Shown piece by piece: positions 37,801 through 51,501 of a stretch of 64,000 nt of DNA. Origin of the DNA: Stercorarius parasiticus (lineage: Eukaryota > Chordata > Aves > Charadriiformes > Stercorariidae); contig VWZL01002028.1 of NCBI GenBank assembly GCA_013396915.1, positions 1-64,000 on the forward strand. Direction: 5' to 3'. The notes below the pieces were generated by a model. The model was given only the letters and a program-made list of their open reading frames with translations. It was not told the DNA's origin and made no database searches. Within the stretch, counting starts at the first letter, position 1, and the number at the start of each line of letters is the position of its first letter. The translations under genes were made by a program, and so were the position numbers.

Positions 37801-40800
37801 TAACTCATGTTTATAATATAGAAAAAACAAATCAGTCTGTGGCACGTACACAGATTAATGGAGATTTTTATAAAGGAAGGGTTATGAAAACATGTTGAAC
37901 AGAGAATGTTATTTGTAGACTAAGGATTTTGCATATATATATCAGTTTTCATTAATTCTCTGTGATCGTGTAACGTTTCTCTTGAAACATGAATTTTAAC
38001 CTCTTGCTAGATTCCTTTCATCCTCTTTCAGAAAGTTAATTTGGACAAAGGGCCAAAGAAAAAGCAATAGCAGGCTCCGATCTCATGATGGACTGCATAA
38101 GACATACTAATGTAAAAACAGCCGACGGCTTCTTTGGCCCAATATCCTGTCTCTAGCAGTGCCAAAGCAGATGCCCAGGAAGAACATAGGTACAGGGTAA
38201 AGTGTATCATGATATTTTTCCAGAATACTATCCCAATATCAGGAGATCAATGACTTGGACATTTCCTGAGCCAAAGATGGTGGTTTTGCATGTAATGAGG
38301 TGGCACCTTTGCACATCTTTGTGGGAAGCATTAAAGTGAGAAACTATTTAGGAATGTAAATGTTGGGGAGCATTGTGTTTTGCTCTCCACCCTGGAGTGG
38401 AGAAATCCTTTTAATACCACATCCGCCAACAGACAACCCTATAGTGTGGCATAAATATTTATACGGTTTCTTTTTAACAGTATTTCTGAAAGTAGTGTCT
38501 ATGCCACTAAAAATCTCCAAACTGATGTAGCTGCACTGTGGTTCTCCATCATCTTCTAGAGTAGTGAAATAATGTATCTGATCACCTGGAAATAGCAACT
38601 AAATATACTGAGGTTTCTCAGATAGAAAAAAACAGGATTCCCTACAGGTGTTTTGATATGTGTTTCCATAATTATTATGCATACACTAGATAAAAAAAAT
38701 ATTACATGCTGCAATACAGGTAAATAGTACATAATAAATTAGATAGAACAGTTCTCAAATTACATTTTTCATAACTGAGAGCTAAGGTACTGAAAGAAAG
38801 AGGTAAGTGTTACAGGATCTTGTGCTTTCCCATCAGAAACATAAGCGGTGAACCACAGCTGGCAATGTTATGCCAGAGCCAAAAGGGCATCATGCATAAT
38901 GCATTAGATTTAATTAAGAAGCATGCCAAAGAGTGATGCCATCCTCTTTCAGATTTTCAGTCTGCAGTGTTCCTTTGTTGAATTTCTGAAGTAGGAATGA
39001 AATAAAGGTTATTTTAAACTTATTTCAACCACTTTTTAACACATTTATCTGAGCATTTCTTAAAGAAAAGGTAGGGTATAGAAAACTCTTCCATAAATGA
39101 GGATAGCTCTGTTGGATATATTGATGAGCATAACCCATGGATTCATTTGTGGACCCATACAGTAGGAGAACAAGTTCTAAAAGAGAAGTTAATTAGCTTC
39201 TTTGGACATCACTTGTTGTATTTTTAGACAATCAAAGAGTAAAAATAAAATAAGGCTTGGGCAGGAAAAGGGGCTGTCGTTAGGGGTTTAAAATTCAGTC
39301 CAGTCCTGTCATGTATTTAACTCCTGGAAAGTCCTCTTTGGTTGCATTCAGATGTGAAAACCTTGGTGGTCATGTTGCTGAGGTCTCATTCACACAGGCC
39401 TGTGCCACATGTTCACTTTGTGCATTGCATATATAAACATCCCCTTCATGCTTGCACTATTCAAGAGCAAGTCCTTTAATGGCAACTTCTCTATTGCAGC
39501 AGCGTCGGAAAGGGAGCTTGCAGAGCTTTTCTAGTATAACGAGAAACAGGAAGATCGTATCTAATGAGATTTCTGGATCAGAAATGAGGGAGTTTTAGAT
39601 AGGAATCTGAATTTAAAGAGGCTTAAGCTCACCAAACCTCTGAACTTTTGGAAATTTGCCATGAATCTGTGGGAAAAGTTAGGAAAGAGTTGTTGCTGGG
39701 TGATATGCCCAAGGAGATTAACTGCTTTCCACAGTGCAGTTCAATGTGTTATTATTATATAAAACACTCGAAGTGGTTCAAATATCCCTTAGGCTAACAT
39801 GTAATCTCAGCCACATGTGTAACCCAATATCTGAGTATTGTTTCACTCTGCTTTTTAGCTGGATTTAGACTGACGATTTGGGTCTAGGAAGCCACAGGGA
39901 GCTCCCTAGAACCTAAAATATCACCAGGTTCAGGATTTGATACACAGTACAGACTTCATTAAAATTCGTTAACCATTATCTGATTGCACAGTGAACATCA
40001 TTCAGTAAATAGCATTGACAGAAAGGAGGTTTATTTACTGGCCTCGTCCAGAGAAAAGTAACATTTTATCCATTAGTAGTACGTTGGTTTTAAAATTGTT
40101 TACATTCTTTGAGGAAATGCAGAAGCTACTGCTTGAAGAGGTTAGAGGACATATAAGTTTATGGGTCCTTTTTGAAAATATTCTTGAAGCAAATGCTGAA
40201 TTACATTATTCAAGTAACAGACAGCAGAGAGAACATTGTGTCTTGGCAAACTGAATTTACTGTGTTATATCTGAATAAAGAAATCTAAACTATGAAAGAA
40301 AGTTCCTAGATCTTATCATGATACAGCAAAGAATTATATCTTTTTTTTTTTTTTTGGTCCTACCCACAAGTTTTGCTTGCAAGTTACAGCCTTTGTCAAA
40401 TTACTGATGGTCTCAGAAAGATAAGCAGACTGCAAATACAATTATTTGAGGGTTTAGGTAGAATGCTTAGAAGGTTAAAAACACGATAATCTGTTAATGA
40501 AAAATTCTGAGATTTTTAATTATTTTTCCTTTTCCTTCTTTTTCCCTGTAAGGGTAGATGTCTGTTAATTTAACAAGTAGCAATTTGTGATCTTTCCTTA
40601 AAGGTCTCCTTTGAATTATGTAAATTGTTATCCCATAGAAACCTTACGTTATAAACTTCAAAGGAGTCTCACGAAGCCTCGAGGTGAAAGTAGGGGAAAA
40701 TTTCAAAAAGACCTTCTCTCTCCTATGGAACTAAAGACATGGGAATTGTGTCAGTACAGCTGAAGTTTGCTTTGAAATGCTGGGTTAGCACAACCACAAA

Positions 40801-41439
40801 GTACAGAATGGGAAGCTTCAAATCACTGCTGGTGTGCTTACTGAATCACAAAGGCTAGGTTCGTGCAAATTGTTACCGCTGCTCTTTTGTTCCTAATTCC
40901 AGACAACATTTTTTAATGATTCATATACTTTTTCTTCAAATGAAATATTGCACTGGGCCAAGGTTATGGCATATTATATTCTCTGAACAATTTTTAGTCC
41001 AGGAATAGTTGTGGAAATGCAATGCGAAACCACCGGGGCAAATATAAACTACAAGTTCAATGTTTTGTAATCTTACAAAGACAGAAATATATCCCATTGG
41101 TATTCTTTCTCCTAAAATATGAGCTTTCTTTCTAATTCTTGTTAGTTATCAGACACCGATTGCATCGTTCTGTTTTACCAGCTCGCTGTGTTGGTCTGCC
41201 CATTCAGTTCTTGTGGCCTGAGTATACTTTTTGATCCTGAACTAACTTTGCCCTCTCCTTGCCTTGTTGCACGTAACAGCACAACTGCTATAAAGGAAAA
41301 GTAAAATAAATACATTGGAAGTTACTGCATTTTTTTAATTCATTTTAAAAATAATTGTGTGAACCTTTGGCATCAGTTTTGAAATATACAATTCACCAGT
41401 TGTTGTTTTCAAGATACTGATGACTATGATTACTGATTG
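31851..41439. other. PRKCE: PRKCE intron, unique-looking sequence
   Basis: 9.6 kb of AT-rich sequence with poly-T runs near 35381-35392 and 40340-40355. No exon for the missing kinase C-lobe and no recognised transposon was seen. Open frames are short and lack domains. Confidence 0.5.
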
Positions 41440-42044
41440 AGTGCACCCTCAGTAAGTTTGCAGACGACACCAAACTAGGTGGGAGCGTTGATCTGCTTGA
41501 GGGTAGGAAGGCTCTACAGAGGGACCTGGACAGGCTGGATCGATGGGCCAAGGCCAACTGTATGAGGTTTAATAAGGCCAAGCGCCGGATCCTGCATTTC
41601 GGTCACAACAACCCCAAGCAACGCTACAGGCTTGGGGAAGAGTGGCTAGAAAGCTGCCCGGCAGAAAAGGACCTGGGTGTACTGGTGGACAACCAGCTTA
41701 ACATGAGCCAGCAGTGTGCCCAGGTGGCCAAGAAGACCAACAGCATTCTGGCTTGTATCAGGAATAGCGTGGCCAGCAGGAGTAGGGAAGTGATGGTGCC
41801 TCTGTACTCGGCACTGGTGNNNNNNNNNNNNNNNNNNNNNNNNNNNNNNNNNNNNNNNNNNNNNNNNNNNNNNNNNNNNNNNNNNNNNNNNNNNNNNNNN
41901 NNNNNNNNNNNNNNNNNNNNNNNNNNNNNNNNNNNNNNNNNNNNNNNNNNNCAGAGATTGTAGGGGTTTTTTTGTGTGTGTGTATGGTTGGACTCGATGA
42001 TCTCAAAGGTCCTTTCCAACCATGAAGATTCTATGATTCTATGA
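41440..42044 (+). mobile_element. CR1 LINE 3' fragment, interrupted by assembly gap
   Basis: Plus-strand CR1. It begins in the reverse-transcriptase C-terminal half (text CTCAGTAAGTTTGCAGACGA, translated blocks [40 protein letters not shown]), breaks into 132 Ns, then resumes with the 3' end GGTTGGACTCGATGATCT, CCTTTCCAACCATG and two tail units. In the copy at 51502-52662 the stretch that corresponds to the gap is about 500 bp, so either the gap is under-sized or the copy has a deletion. Confidence 0.93.
41820..41951. other. Assembly gap (132 N)
   Basis: A run of Ns inside the CR1 copy. The bases are unknown and the length may be an estimate. Confidence 1.
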
Positions 42045-45000
42045 AGAAGTTGTTCATATATTATATTCTTCAATATGCTGAAAAGCTCTGCTGCTTCAGG
42101 GACAGAACATTCCACAGCTTGAACTTTAAAGCCTAAAATAATTGAAATTAGAAAAATAAATACAATCATGCTTCTCTTTGATATACAGAATGAAATCAGT
42201 TAATTTATTATGAAAGATAGCACCTTTTGTTTGCGGGTTTTTTTTAATGAGAGCTCAAACTTAAGGAGAGTGAGATAATATGTGTCTGCAATCACAGATA
42301 CAACTACTCGTTTTTTAGAAATTCAGCAAATATCTGTTATGGGTGGTCTTTTAAAATTTTTAGTTGCAATCCTGTTTGCATTATCCAAAGAGAATGCATT
42401 ATTCATGCATTATTTAAGGAAAGGCATTTTGCCTTAACTTTGCATATGTAGTGAAAAAAAAATTCCTGAAAGGAATTTTCCATATCTTCTCAAACTATTA
42501 TGAATTTTCCATCACTCCACTGTTCATAAATACCCTTGACATTTTCATAGCCGATGCTTGTAATCTTACCAAGCCACTGGCTCTTTCTGCTTATTTTCTT
42601 AAATAAAAAGCTGTTGAGCCTACTTTAAAACTTGGTGGTATTGTACACATGGGGTGGAATTTCTGACAGATAAGCAACACAACTGAGTCTATAGACATTC
42701 GTCATTTTTACTTACTGCTTATCAAAACCTGTATTTATTTTTGCATGTTGTTAATCTTTATATATTCTTTGTAGTCAGCCTTGATACTGAAAAAAGGGTA
42801 CTGAAAGCTCTATCTTGAAAGCCATGCCTTTAAAAATAAAAGTTCGTGTTCTTACATTATCACTGTTTGCATGGAACAATTAAGTGAAGCTACAAAAGTT
42901 GTAACTGGAATTGTGATTTGATCCAGAACTCGTAAAAGTTATTGTGCTTTTGATCAGGCTCATAATGATGAAAGCAAGATGCTCTGTGATGGCACTGTGT
43001 AGCATTTTACTGCTGCAGTCTGTCATCTCATGAGAATATTTATGGAAAGAATACAGAAAATCTACTCAGTCCATGTCTGGCAGCCAGGTATAAGTAATTG
43101 AAAACTTTTTTCAGGATATTGCCCAATTTATGTGGGGTGGGGGAATTGAGGTTGGTTGGTTTGTTTGAATAGTGACTACATTTAATTCAATGAAGCTGAA
43201 AAAGTGAAATTAACTATTCAGGGGTGAAAAATTGAAAATAAACAGTTTGGGTCTGTTTGTACAAAAAAAAAATACTGATGTTTTATTCCAGGCCATTTAA
43301 ACATTGACCAGTTAGTAGTGTGGTTTCATGATATGTGCACACTGATCTGAGACCATGCTGCTGATGGATGAGAACATCTCCCCCTTTGCTCTGTCTTGCT
43401 GGGCGTACCCAGTCATTCCATTGCATCTGTTCCAGCGAGCCCTTGTGTGGATGAGTTAGATCAGTTTGCTGATAAAGCTGAAAACTGAAGTTACAAAAAA
43501 TAATGTGTGTCAATGAGCAGCTCTAACCTGCCTGATGCTCACTGGTGCCTAAGAGGCAGCAAGCAGGAAGGATGCTATTGCTCTCCTTGGTAGCAGTTCA
43601 CTGCTGAGCCAGTGAGCCAGCTGTGAAATTCCATGTAGCCTTTGCCTATCCAGACAGCAATGGATTTTCTTCTTAAAAGAGTAATAAGAAAATTTGAACT
43701 GCAGTTTTTTTCACATTGGTGTTTTGGGGCTGTAGTCACCTTAGATGTGATCCTAAACTCTTTATTCTCATGATTGCTATTAAGTTGCTCATGAGAATGG
43801 AAAACAGGATTTGTGGGTCAGTTTTGATCCTTTCGAAGATAATGGTTATATTCCCGCTGACTTCAGAAGGGTCAGAAACATTAGCCTTCCTTTTTTTTTT
43901 GCCATAACCAGAAGTACGTAGTGCAGATGAGATGTGTGATTTTGTCATCTGTTACAAATTCAGCTTTTGTCACTGCAAATATGTAAGCAGCATGTGCAGT
44001 TGCTATTTTATTTCTGGGTTTGGGATTTTTTTTTATTTTTTTTTAGCTTTATTTGTTGTTAATTCTAGTGTTTATAGTCTATGAAGCCTCACTAGTAGTT
44101 GTTACACATAAATTAATTATACTTTTAAGGGGACATGCTATAATTTTCCATGTCCATCTTTGGAAGTAATTATTTCATGGTATGTTACCTATGCAGTAGA
44201 GGACTTATAATGGTTGATCCCAAATGGAATGTAAAGTATCTGAATGTGGATTTTTAAAGGATGGGGAGAAAAATTGGCTGGTAGATTTCTGTATATCAAA
44301 TGCAGCACTTAATTTGGAAAACAGCTAGAGATTGCAGAGCATTTGTATTATAATGTACAGTGGTGTTGGCACTCTCCAGACACATCAGTCTTTCAGGAAC
44401 TTGCATGTCCTTGTGTATTCCCCTTTCTTCAGGCAATTTTGTCTGAACTTTCTCAAATATCCCCTGTGACTGCCTGTCACTATCTTCTCGCAGGACTGTG
44501 AGCTCTCTAGGCAGGATCAGTCCCGCTCCCTGACCACTGCTCTGCTTAGCATCACTGCCAAGCACATGGCTGCTGGTTTGAAGTCTGCAATCTTGACATA
44601 CTGTGTTTCAACAAGGCCTGACTCAGATAGATGCAAGTCTTAACCTGCTGGCTGCATTTACTTTGTGCCTTACCCACTGTCACGGGAGTTCTTGGGATGA
44701 AACAGATGAAATAGGAAAGCCAAATAGATGAAATAACATGAAAGGCATGCACAAGTGAGTTTGCCATTGCTGTTTTGACTGTGTACATTACATTTCTGTA
44801 TGACTCGATGCTAGAGAAACAGTTCAAATACCATATACCTTAGACGGAAAAAAAAATACATTGAAACTCACTGGGAAGAAGAACGCTCAGTGTTGAAGGC
44901 TTGTGACTGATGATGCATGGAAATGATACCTGCTGGTCATCATCTAGCAAAAAGAGGGTCACAACAGATGTCCATGTGGTTACTTTCCTGTGTTACAACA

Positions 45001-48000
45001 CAGTCACATTTTTAATGCAGAAAGAAATTATTTGTGTGAAGAGGAATATGGGGGAGTATATAAATGATATATAAATGATATCTGTCTTTCAAGAGAAAGG
45101 CTCTTTCTGCTGTAAACCAACACTATGCATGCTGGAGGCTAGGAGACTTTTTTTCCTGTTGATTTTTCTTCCAGTTTTCTAACCACAAAGTCTTTTAGCT
45201 TTCTATTTCCCACACTTTAATATGCTGAAGTCTGTCTTCAGATAACTTTCAAGATCTGTGAAACTTGATTTGCCTGGATTCAGAGATGGATTAGGTCTTG
45301 TGTACGTCCAGGTTATCTCTGTCAGGAGTTCCTAAAAAGTTTTTTCCTTAAGATTTCCTGTAAATTTCTTACATCTACAACTAGGTATGTCCTATCATGT
45401 ATTTGCTTTCACTCTAGATACAGCATAGACGTTTCGAGTCAGGCTTGCTACTAGCAATTTTTTGTTTTGGGTTTTTTGGGGGTTGGTTTGGGTTTTTTTT
45501 AACATAAGCACCGGTACTCTTGCAGACCTCCATTAAAGGTGTTTGCTAAGTGCAGAATTTTATGTCCTAGATGTTGAACTGTGTGGGGTTTAAAGAAAAA
45601 AAAAATCTAGGTTTGCACTTTTAATGACCCAAACTTTCATTCATCATAGAATTCTGTACTTAATCTGTTCTAGGATCTCTGCCATAATCTTATCGCTTTA
45701 ATTATAGTCCCCAAAAATGCAAAAAATGTTATATAACTCTTTCTGAACTTGTTTGGGCTTCTTATAGACATGCTTATGCAGCAGGAAAAACATTATGCAG
45801 TCCAACAGTGGCATAGGGGAAAAGTCATGCAAGCAACAATTACGTTCTGATTTTCTGAAAAGAAACTTCTATAGTGTTGACAAGAAATAAGTTTTGAAAC
45901 ATTAAATATTACATCCCAAAGAACAGTTTCATTATAGTTCTCTGAAAAATGTAGAGTTCATGATCCGAAGACTGGAGTTGAGTAAATTTGAATTTGTCAA
46001 ATTGTAATTATTGCAAACTTTCCAGTTTTCCTTATGAAGTCAGGTTCTAGCAGATTTTAAATGTGTGTCATACAATTACTTGCATAATCTTCTGTCTGTA
46101 ATTTTGAAAACTATAATTTCATTGTTTTCACATAGAGTTAAAAACCATTTGGGATTTATGCATACTGTAAAAATCTATGTCTGTAGAGGTTACCCAGCTA
46201 GAATCAGAATGACTTTCTGCCTTTTCACATCATGAAGGGTGTCTGCATTTCCTTTCATGGGGTCCCTGAAAAGAAGGACTTTTAAAATGGTGGAAAAATT
46301 AAATTGTTCCTACATATTGTTGCCTGTGCTGAGGAAACCAGTTACGAGTTTGTCATGAATGCTGTCATAATTATAATACTAAAGGCAAGCAAAAAAGGAG
46401 GAACTGGATTTTATTTTCAGTTAACAAATCCTGTTTGTGTGTGTGTGTAAATTAAAGGTTTTTAAGGATATTTTTTTAAAGAGCTGCTGACCTTCTGAAT
46501 TGTTCGTTAACTCTATTTCTAAGTTACCTTGTTTATTTGTGCATGCTTTTTTGGTGTCTTCAGACTCAATTTTGTTTTAAATCTGTCATATTTTAGTACT
46601 TGGGGTTTTTTTATGTCAAATAACAGGACATAAAATCATAGTAAAATTTAAGCTTAAAAGGCAAGGTCAGCTTGATCAATCTGCCCAGAGCCAGAAGGTC
46701 TCTCATCTAGATAATGCAAGCAAATCTTAATGTGTAGGTCAGAGCATTTGCAGAGAACTCAAACTCATTTGGTGGGAGCATAACAAAAGCAGTTTCTGCA
46801 GGATTAGCTTTCTGAATACTCTACTGTGTGTTAAAGTGTTATGAGAAGTTCCATCATGTATCAGAAACACATTGGCTGTTGAATAATTTCATGGAAATGG
46901 TACGTAGTTGTACATATTTGTGGATACAGACAAGATAGCGGCAAAAGCATTTTTACTGGTGTTCAGGCCATCAGAATTATTGGAAAATATGGCATATTGT
47001 TGGACCAGAACGATCATTCGTGGTGAATAACACATATGTTTTACAACCTAACAAATTGTCTGGACTCAAAGAATCTGAATGTCAAAGCTGCCATTAAGCC
47101 ACCACCATTATCTCACTATGTCATGTTAATTCATAACTCCTGTAAAATCTATTATATGAACTCCACATCTGTAATGTACAGGACGCAAAAGTTGTTGATA
47201 TTGGGGAACAGTCTGCTTGAATGGCTATAGTGTTTTTTTTAGTAGATATCCAGACTTCCAGTTCTTGTGTGCTTTGTCTTTGAAGTTTCTGGATTACAGT
47301 CAAGAATAATCTGGGCATTTTGAGGGGTACGTCACATTTTCATTTTGATAATGGGGAATTGCTTGTGTAACTTCTTGGCTTTGGTGGTTGCCACGTGAGA
47401 GTTCTACTTGAAGATCACAGTAACACAGAAAGTCATTGTTTTATTTCCCCTTTGTTAGAGCTTTAAAAGTCACCCACATGTAATTGGTGACAGTGAACGT
47501 CTGTAGTACCAGTCACATCCCTGTATCACTAACAGAGTCTGCCAGAGGAGCCCGGGGGCTTCCACAGTTCTCCCTGGAGCAGGGGACTTTTCTGGCCAGA
47601 ATTTCTCCAACTGGACTTTGGTTTGTAATGCTTTTTCCATTAGTGGTGGTTGTCTGTCCTAGAAGAGGCTTCATTCAAAGTGTAAAACTCTGTGTGTATA
47701 GTTGGCAATCTCCTCTAAAATGGATTTTTAAGAACTTTGCTTGGACAAGGACTGTCAGGAGTTTGGCTGCTGCTTTCAGACTGCAAAGATCATCTTCATT
47801 TATTTTTAGAATGTATGTACACTTTATCTTCTTATATCAGGACTATTTCTTACCAGGCAATCTCTCAATTAGTATTTTTAATTTGGTTTTGCTTGGAATA
47901 TGTAAGAGTAACGTGTAGTAGCAATATTTGTGGAGATCACTCAGGACTTTGAATTTCTAGCTAACACATGCATCTGAATTACCGCCTTTGAATTGAAGTG

Positions 48001-51000
48001 ACTTCTGAGCCCTCCAAAGCTGCCGGAGCATTCATTTTGGTCCCTTCCACCCCTGCTTTTTTTTCCTTCTATTTTTGATAGGCCCAAAATAAATATTGCT
48101 AAGGTATCCAAGAATCCTGGGGCGGGGGGGGTGGTGGTGGTGTGTGTGCACACGCGGTTTTCTCTGAGTGTATCTCCTTACATGGCACTTATCACAATAG
48201 TGCTTGTGCTAAACATTCCTCTTCTATGAGACAGTGCAATGATATTTAGTTGCTTTTTTATTTCTTTGAAACAACTTTTGCAACACTTTGAAATTGCTCA
48301 AACCCTCAGTTTTTCTGCAGCAACAAGTTTAGAAGAGAAGACAGGACTGCAGCAATGAATAGCACCAAGAAAGTATGCTGGCATACAAAGAATCTTATAT
48401 AAGAAATCAGATTTTTTTTTTTTCTTCCTCCCTTTTCTGCCCAACCCCTTTTCTGTGCTAGTCAAGGTCTTTGTTATAGCAATAGCCCAGCTGGGTGCTA
48501 CTTCCTCTGCTTAAGTGAAGTTCAAGAAACCAGCTGCTGCTTAAAAGAAAACTGCTTATTGTTAAGTTCCCCTTCTTCCCCCTGCCAAGGTTAAACGTGT
48601 CCCTTCTCCGTCAGCACCTCTAATGTAATGTGTCCCTAGATATTGTGGGGCACGCCTTCAAGGATATAAACCTAGTCTTTACCACATTACCTGCTGATGA
48701 GACAAAAAGATAGACAACAGTTTCTAAAGTTGACTTGATGTTAGCCAGCCACACCAAGATTGATTTCCCTTCCTTTAGAGGATTTTTCCTATCCACAAAT
48801 GTAGTGCAAGGTGAAATTCTGATTCTTTGGAAGTCATTGAGGACTTCTAGGAAGATGTTCTATTAGTTTTCTTACTCTTGCGTGACTCTCTTAATCACTT
48901 CTATAAGAAGAGGTATTTTTTCCCCTGTCCTTATAAATCTCTGAAGGTGCTATAAAAATCTTGCACTTTGGAATTTTTAATACAAGAATTCTTACGATAC
49001 TCCCCAAAACTTATTAGTCAGTGATTTACCCACACTTACATCCAGTAGGAAGTGATTGGCAAAGAGTGTTAATCTGCCTCCTATATGCAAAAAAGCTTTC
49101 TAAAGAAATTTAGAAAAATTCACTGCTGTACTGAGATTTCCTCTGTAATTCAGCCTTCTGAGTATTCAGTATGATGCAGTCCTTAATTCCATGATTGTGT
49201 ACATTTTTATCTCAGACCATTGCTGTAGTAAAAGAGTAGGTGTCTTTTTCTGTATCTGTGATCAACAGTGCGATGCCTTGTTTAGGTACCGGTTGGAAAC
49301 CTTATGCTAATTTCCTTCCCAGGCTGTGTATTTATGGTTCTTTTACCATGCTGCCTGAATGCTTCACAAAACAATAAACAGGGTACCCCATGGGAGCCAC
49401 TGAAACTGCTATGGCCATTTTACAACTGGAGACCTTGGGTGCAGAGGGATCGCAGCCATAATCTTCAACAGTTTTGTTTTTGTAAAACATCACCTGTGCC
49501 TAGATTAATTCTGCCTAAATGTGGCACCGAAATTGGAGATAAACTCTGTCTTCGTGTAGGGAGCTGAGGCTGACAAAACTGGGCATCTTTTTAGCTATCT
49601 TAAAGTTGGATGGAATAAAATTGTGCCCAGAGCATGTTAGTATCTTCTCCGTGTTAGTGTTTTATACTCTATGAACAACACTTTTTCTTTTAGTTCAGAT
49701 ACCACTGTTAACGTCCTAACCTTCTGCAGAGAAAGTGCAGAAGAGAAATAGGTAGCAACCAACACTTTTAAGAGGCCTGACCAGTAGGGTTGATAATATA
49801 ACCAAGGCAAGGCCAGACTCCCTCTGTTTAGGGTGACAATTAATTCTGAAACCATCCTTTCTCTAAAAATTAGTTTCATTTACATTTCTTTAAGCTTTCC
49901 TGTGGTAATAAAGTGGGGTTTCAAAAGAAAACACAGTCGTCGTTTAAGTAAACAACATCAAACTGCAGGCTAAAGAGGCAAAGGGGTTAATAGATGAGGG
50001 TATACAAGCATTCTTAATTCTGGCATTTCTGGGGTTTTGAGTCTTTGACTGCTTCTGTAATGCTCTTTTACATATACACGTTTTTGTATGCATACATATA
50101 TTTACAGTGATGGGAAATCAAGCTTAGTCCTTTAGCCCCAAATCCAGCTTTTATTGCTATGAGCAATTTCACTTACCTCAGGAGTGTACATAATTTGGCC
50201 CTAGTTTTAGCTGCTTCTTATGAGTCTTGTAGTTTCAGATATTGTCTGTTTTCTACCAGGAGATCTATTCTTTGGTTTACCTTGACTGCATTTACTAAAT
50301 TTGTTACAAGTCTCCAGGAAAGTGAAGTCTACAGCAATGTCTGAAGCCTATCATAAATTTCTTTATCAGGGTGATTTCAGTAAAACCACACCACTGTTGT
50401 GTGATTAATGGAAAGTCTACTCTTTGATGACAGAAGAGTTTAAGTGTTATTTTCACCTCCTAGTTTGTACATCATCACATCTATTCAGATTCAAGGGAAC
50501 TGAAAGGTAAAATTAAGGGCTTTTCCTAGATCTTTCAGTAGGTCGTTTCCTATATAGGAATGGATATGTCAATGTGGTGTTTCACTATATCTAGCATTCT
50601 GTGTGTTTTCCAGAGTGCATAATTAATGGAATGTAACATGGGAAGCTCGTGTTGAGCAGGGATTGCTGTAAGTCTGTAGCACACGTCTTTCACAGTATTA
50701 TTTGCAGCCCTGGCATCTATCTTGGCTTTGTATCTTCTCCTGAGGACATTGTTTCTGAATTCACATCTCTCCTAGAGAACCATAACAAGAGCTCTTTTGT
50801 CTCTCCAGTGGAATCCTGAGAATGCTATCATCTGAAGTGTTAGTGTAAGTTTATCTGTAGCAAACAAAAAAAAAAAACTTACTGGCTTGTTCTAAATTTC
50901 TGTCTGGTTTTTCTACCTGGCCAGTGGGAGATAGTGTGCTGGGCTACCGTTCAATATGCATCTGTGTTGCACACAGGGAACTTATCATGTGCTTTCATTG

Positions 51001-51501
51001 GAGTGGGAGGGGATCGAAGCTATGTTTATTGAGTCTTTGTGATAGTCTCAAAGACTAAAGAAAGGCCCTGTCCAACAATAACTTAATTTTGAAAGCACTG
51101 TGTTTGATTGTGGCTGCTCTGTTTTTCTTAAAGCATTTCTGGAACTGCGTATGAACTGTGGTTGAAGATTTTTAAAACTTGGTTACCTAAAGCCAAGTTC
51201 CTAAAAGATAGATAAACAAATGGGAAAGTTGTTGAAAAGTTGTTTATGAAAATTCCAGTGTCTGAATCCAGTGTGAGACAGAAATTTATGTATTATTTTA
51301 AAATAACTGACAGTCATTTTCTACAGAAGGTTTCAACAGATTAATATTGCATCATAACATTATTTCAAGTCAGTTGTCCAAACAAAGCAATGCTAGGTGT
51401 TGCAAATCCATCAATACTTAACACCTTCCTGCTGTGCTCAGTGATAAAATATATGGATGGTAAAAGAGTTGATGTTATTTTTTAGCCATTCCCCAGAATA
51501 G
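42045..51501. other. PRKCE: PRKCE intron, unique-looking sequence
   Basis: 9.5 kb, AT-rich. Notable small items: a G/T-rich stretch at 45464-45500, a near-tandem ATAAATGATAT pair near 45058-45082, a short TG run near 46436-46449, and the G-rich tract listed separately. No exon or RNA gene recognised. Confidence 0.5.
48119..48156 (+). repeat. G-rich tract with GGT and GT repeats
   Basis: GGGGCGGGGGGGGTGG, then further TGG units, then GTGTGTGC and a CACACGCGG stretch. At least four closely spaced G runs sit on the transcribed gene's sense strand, so a G-quadruplex is possible. The neighbouring GT and CA runs can also form Z-DNA or a small hairpin. This is from sequence only. Confidence 0.6.
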
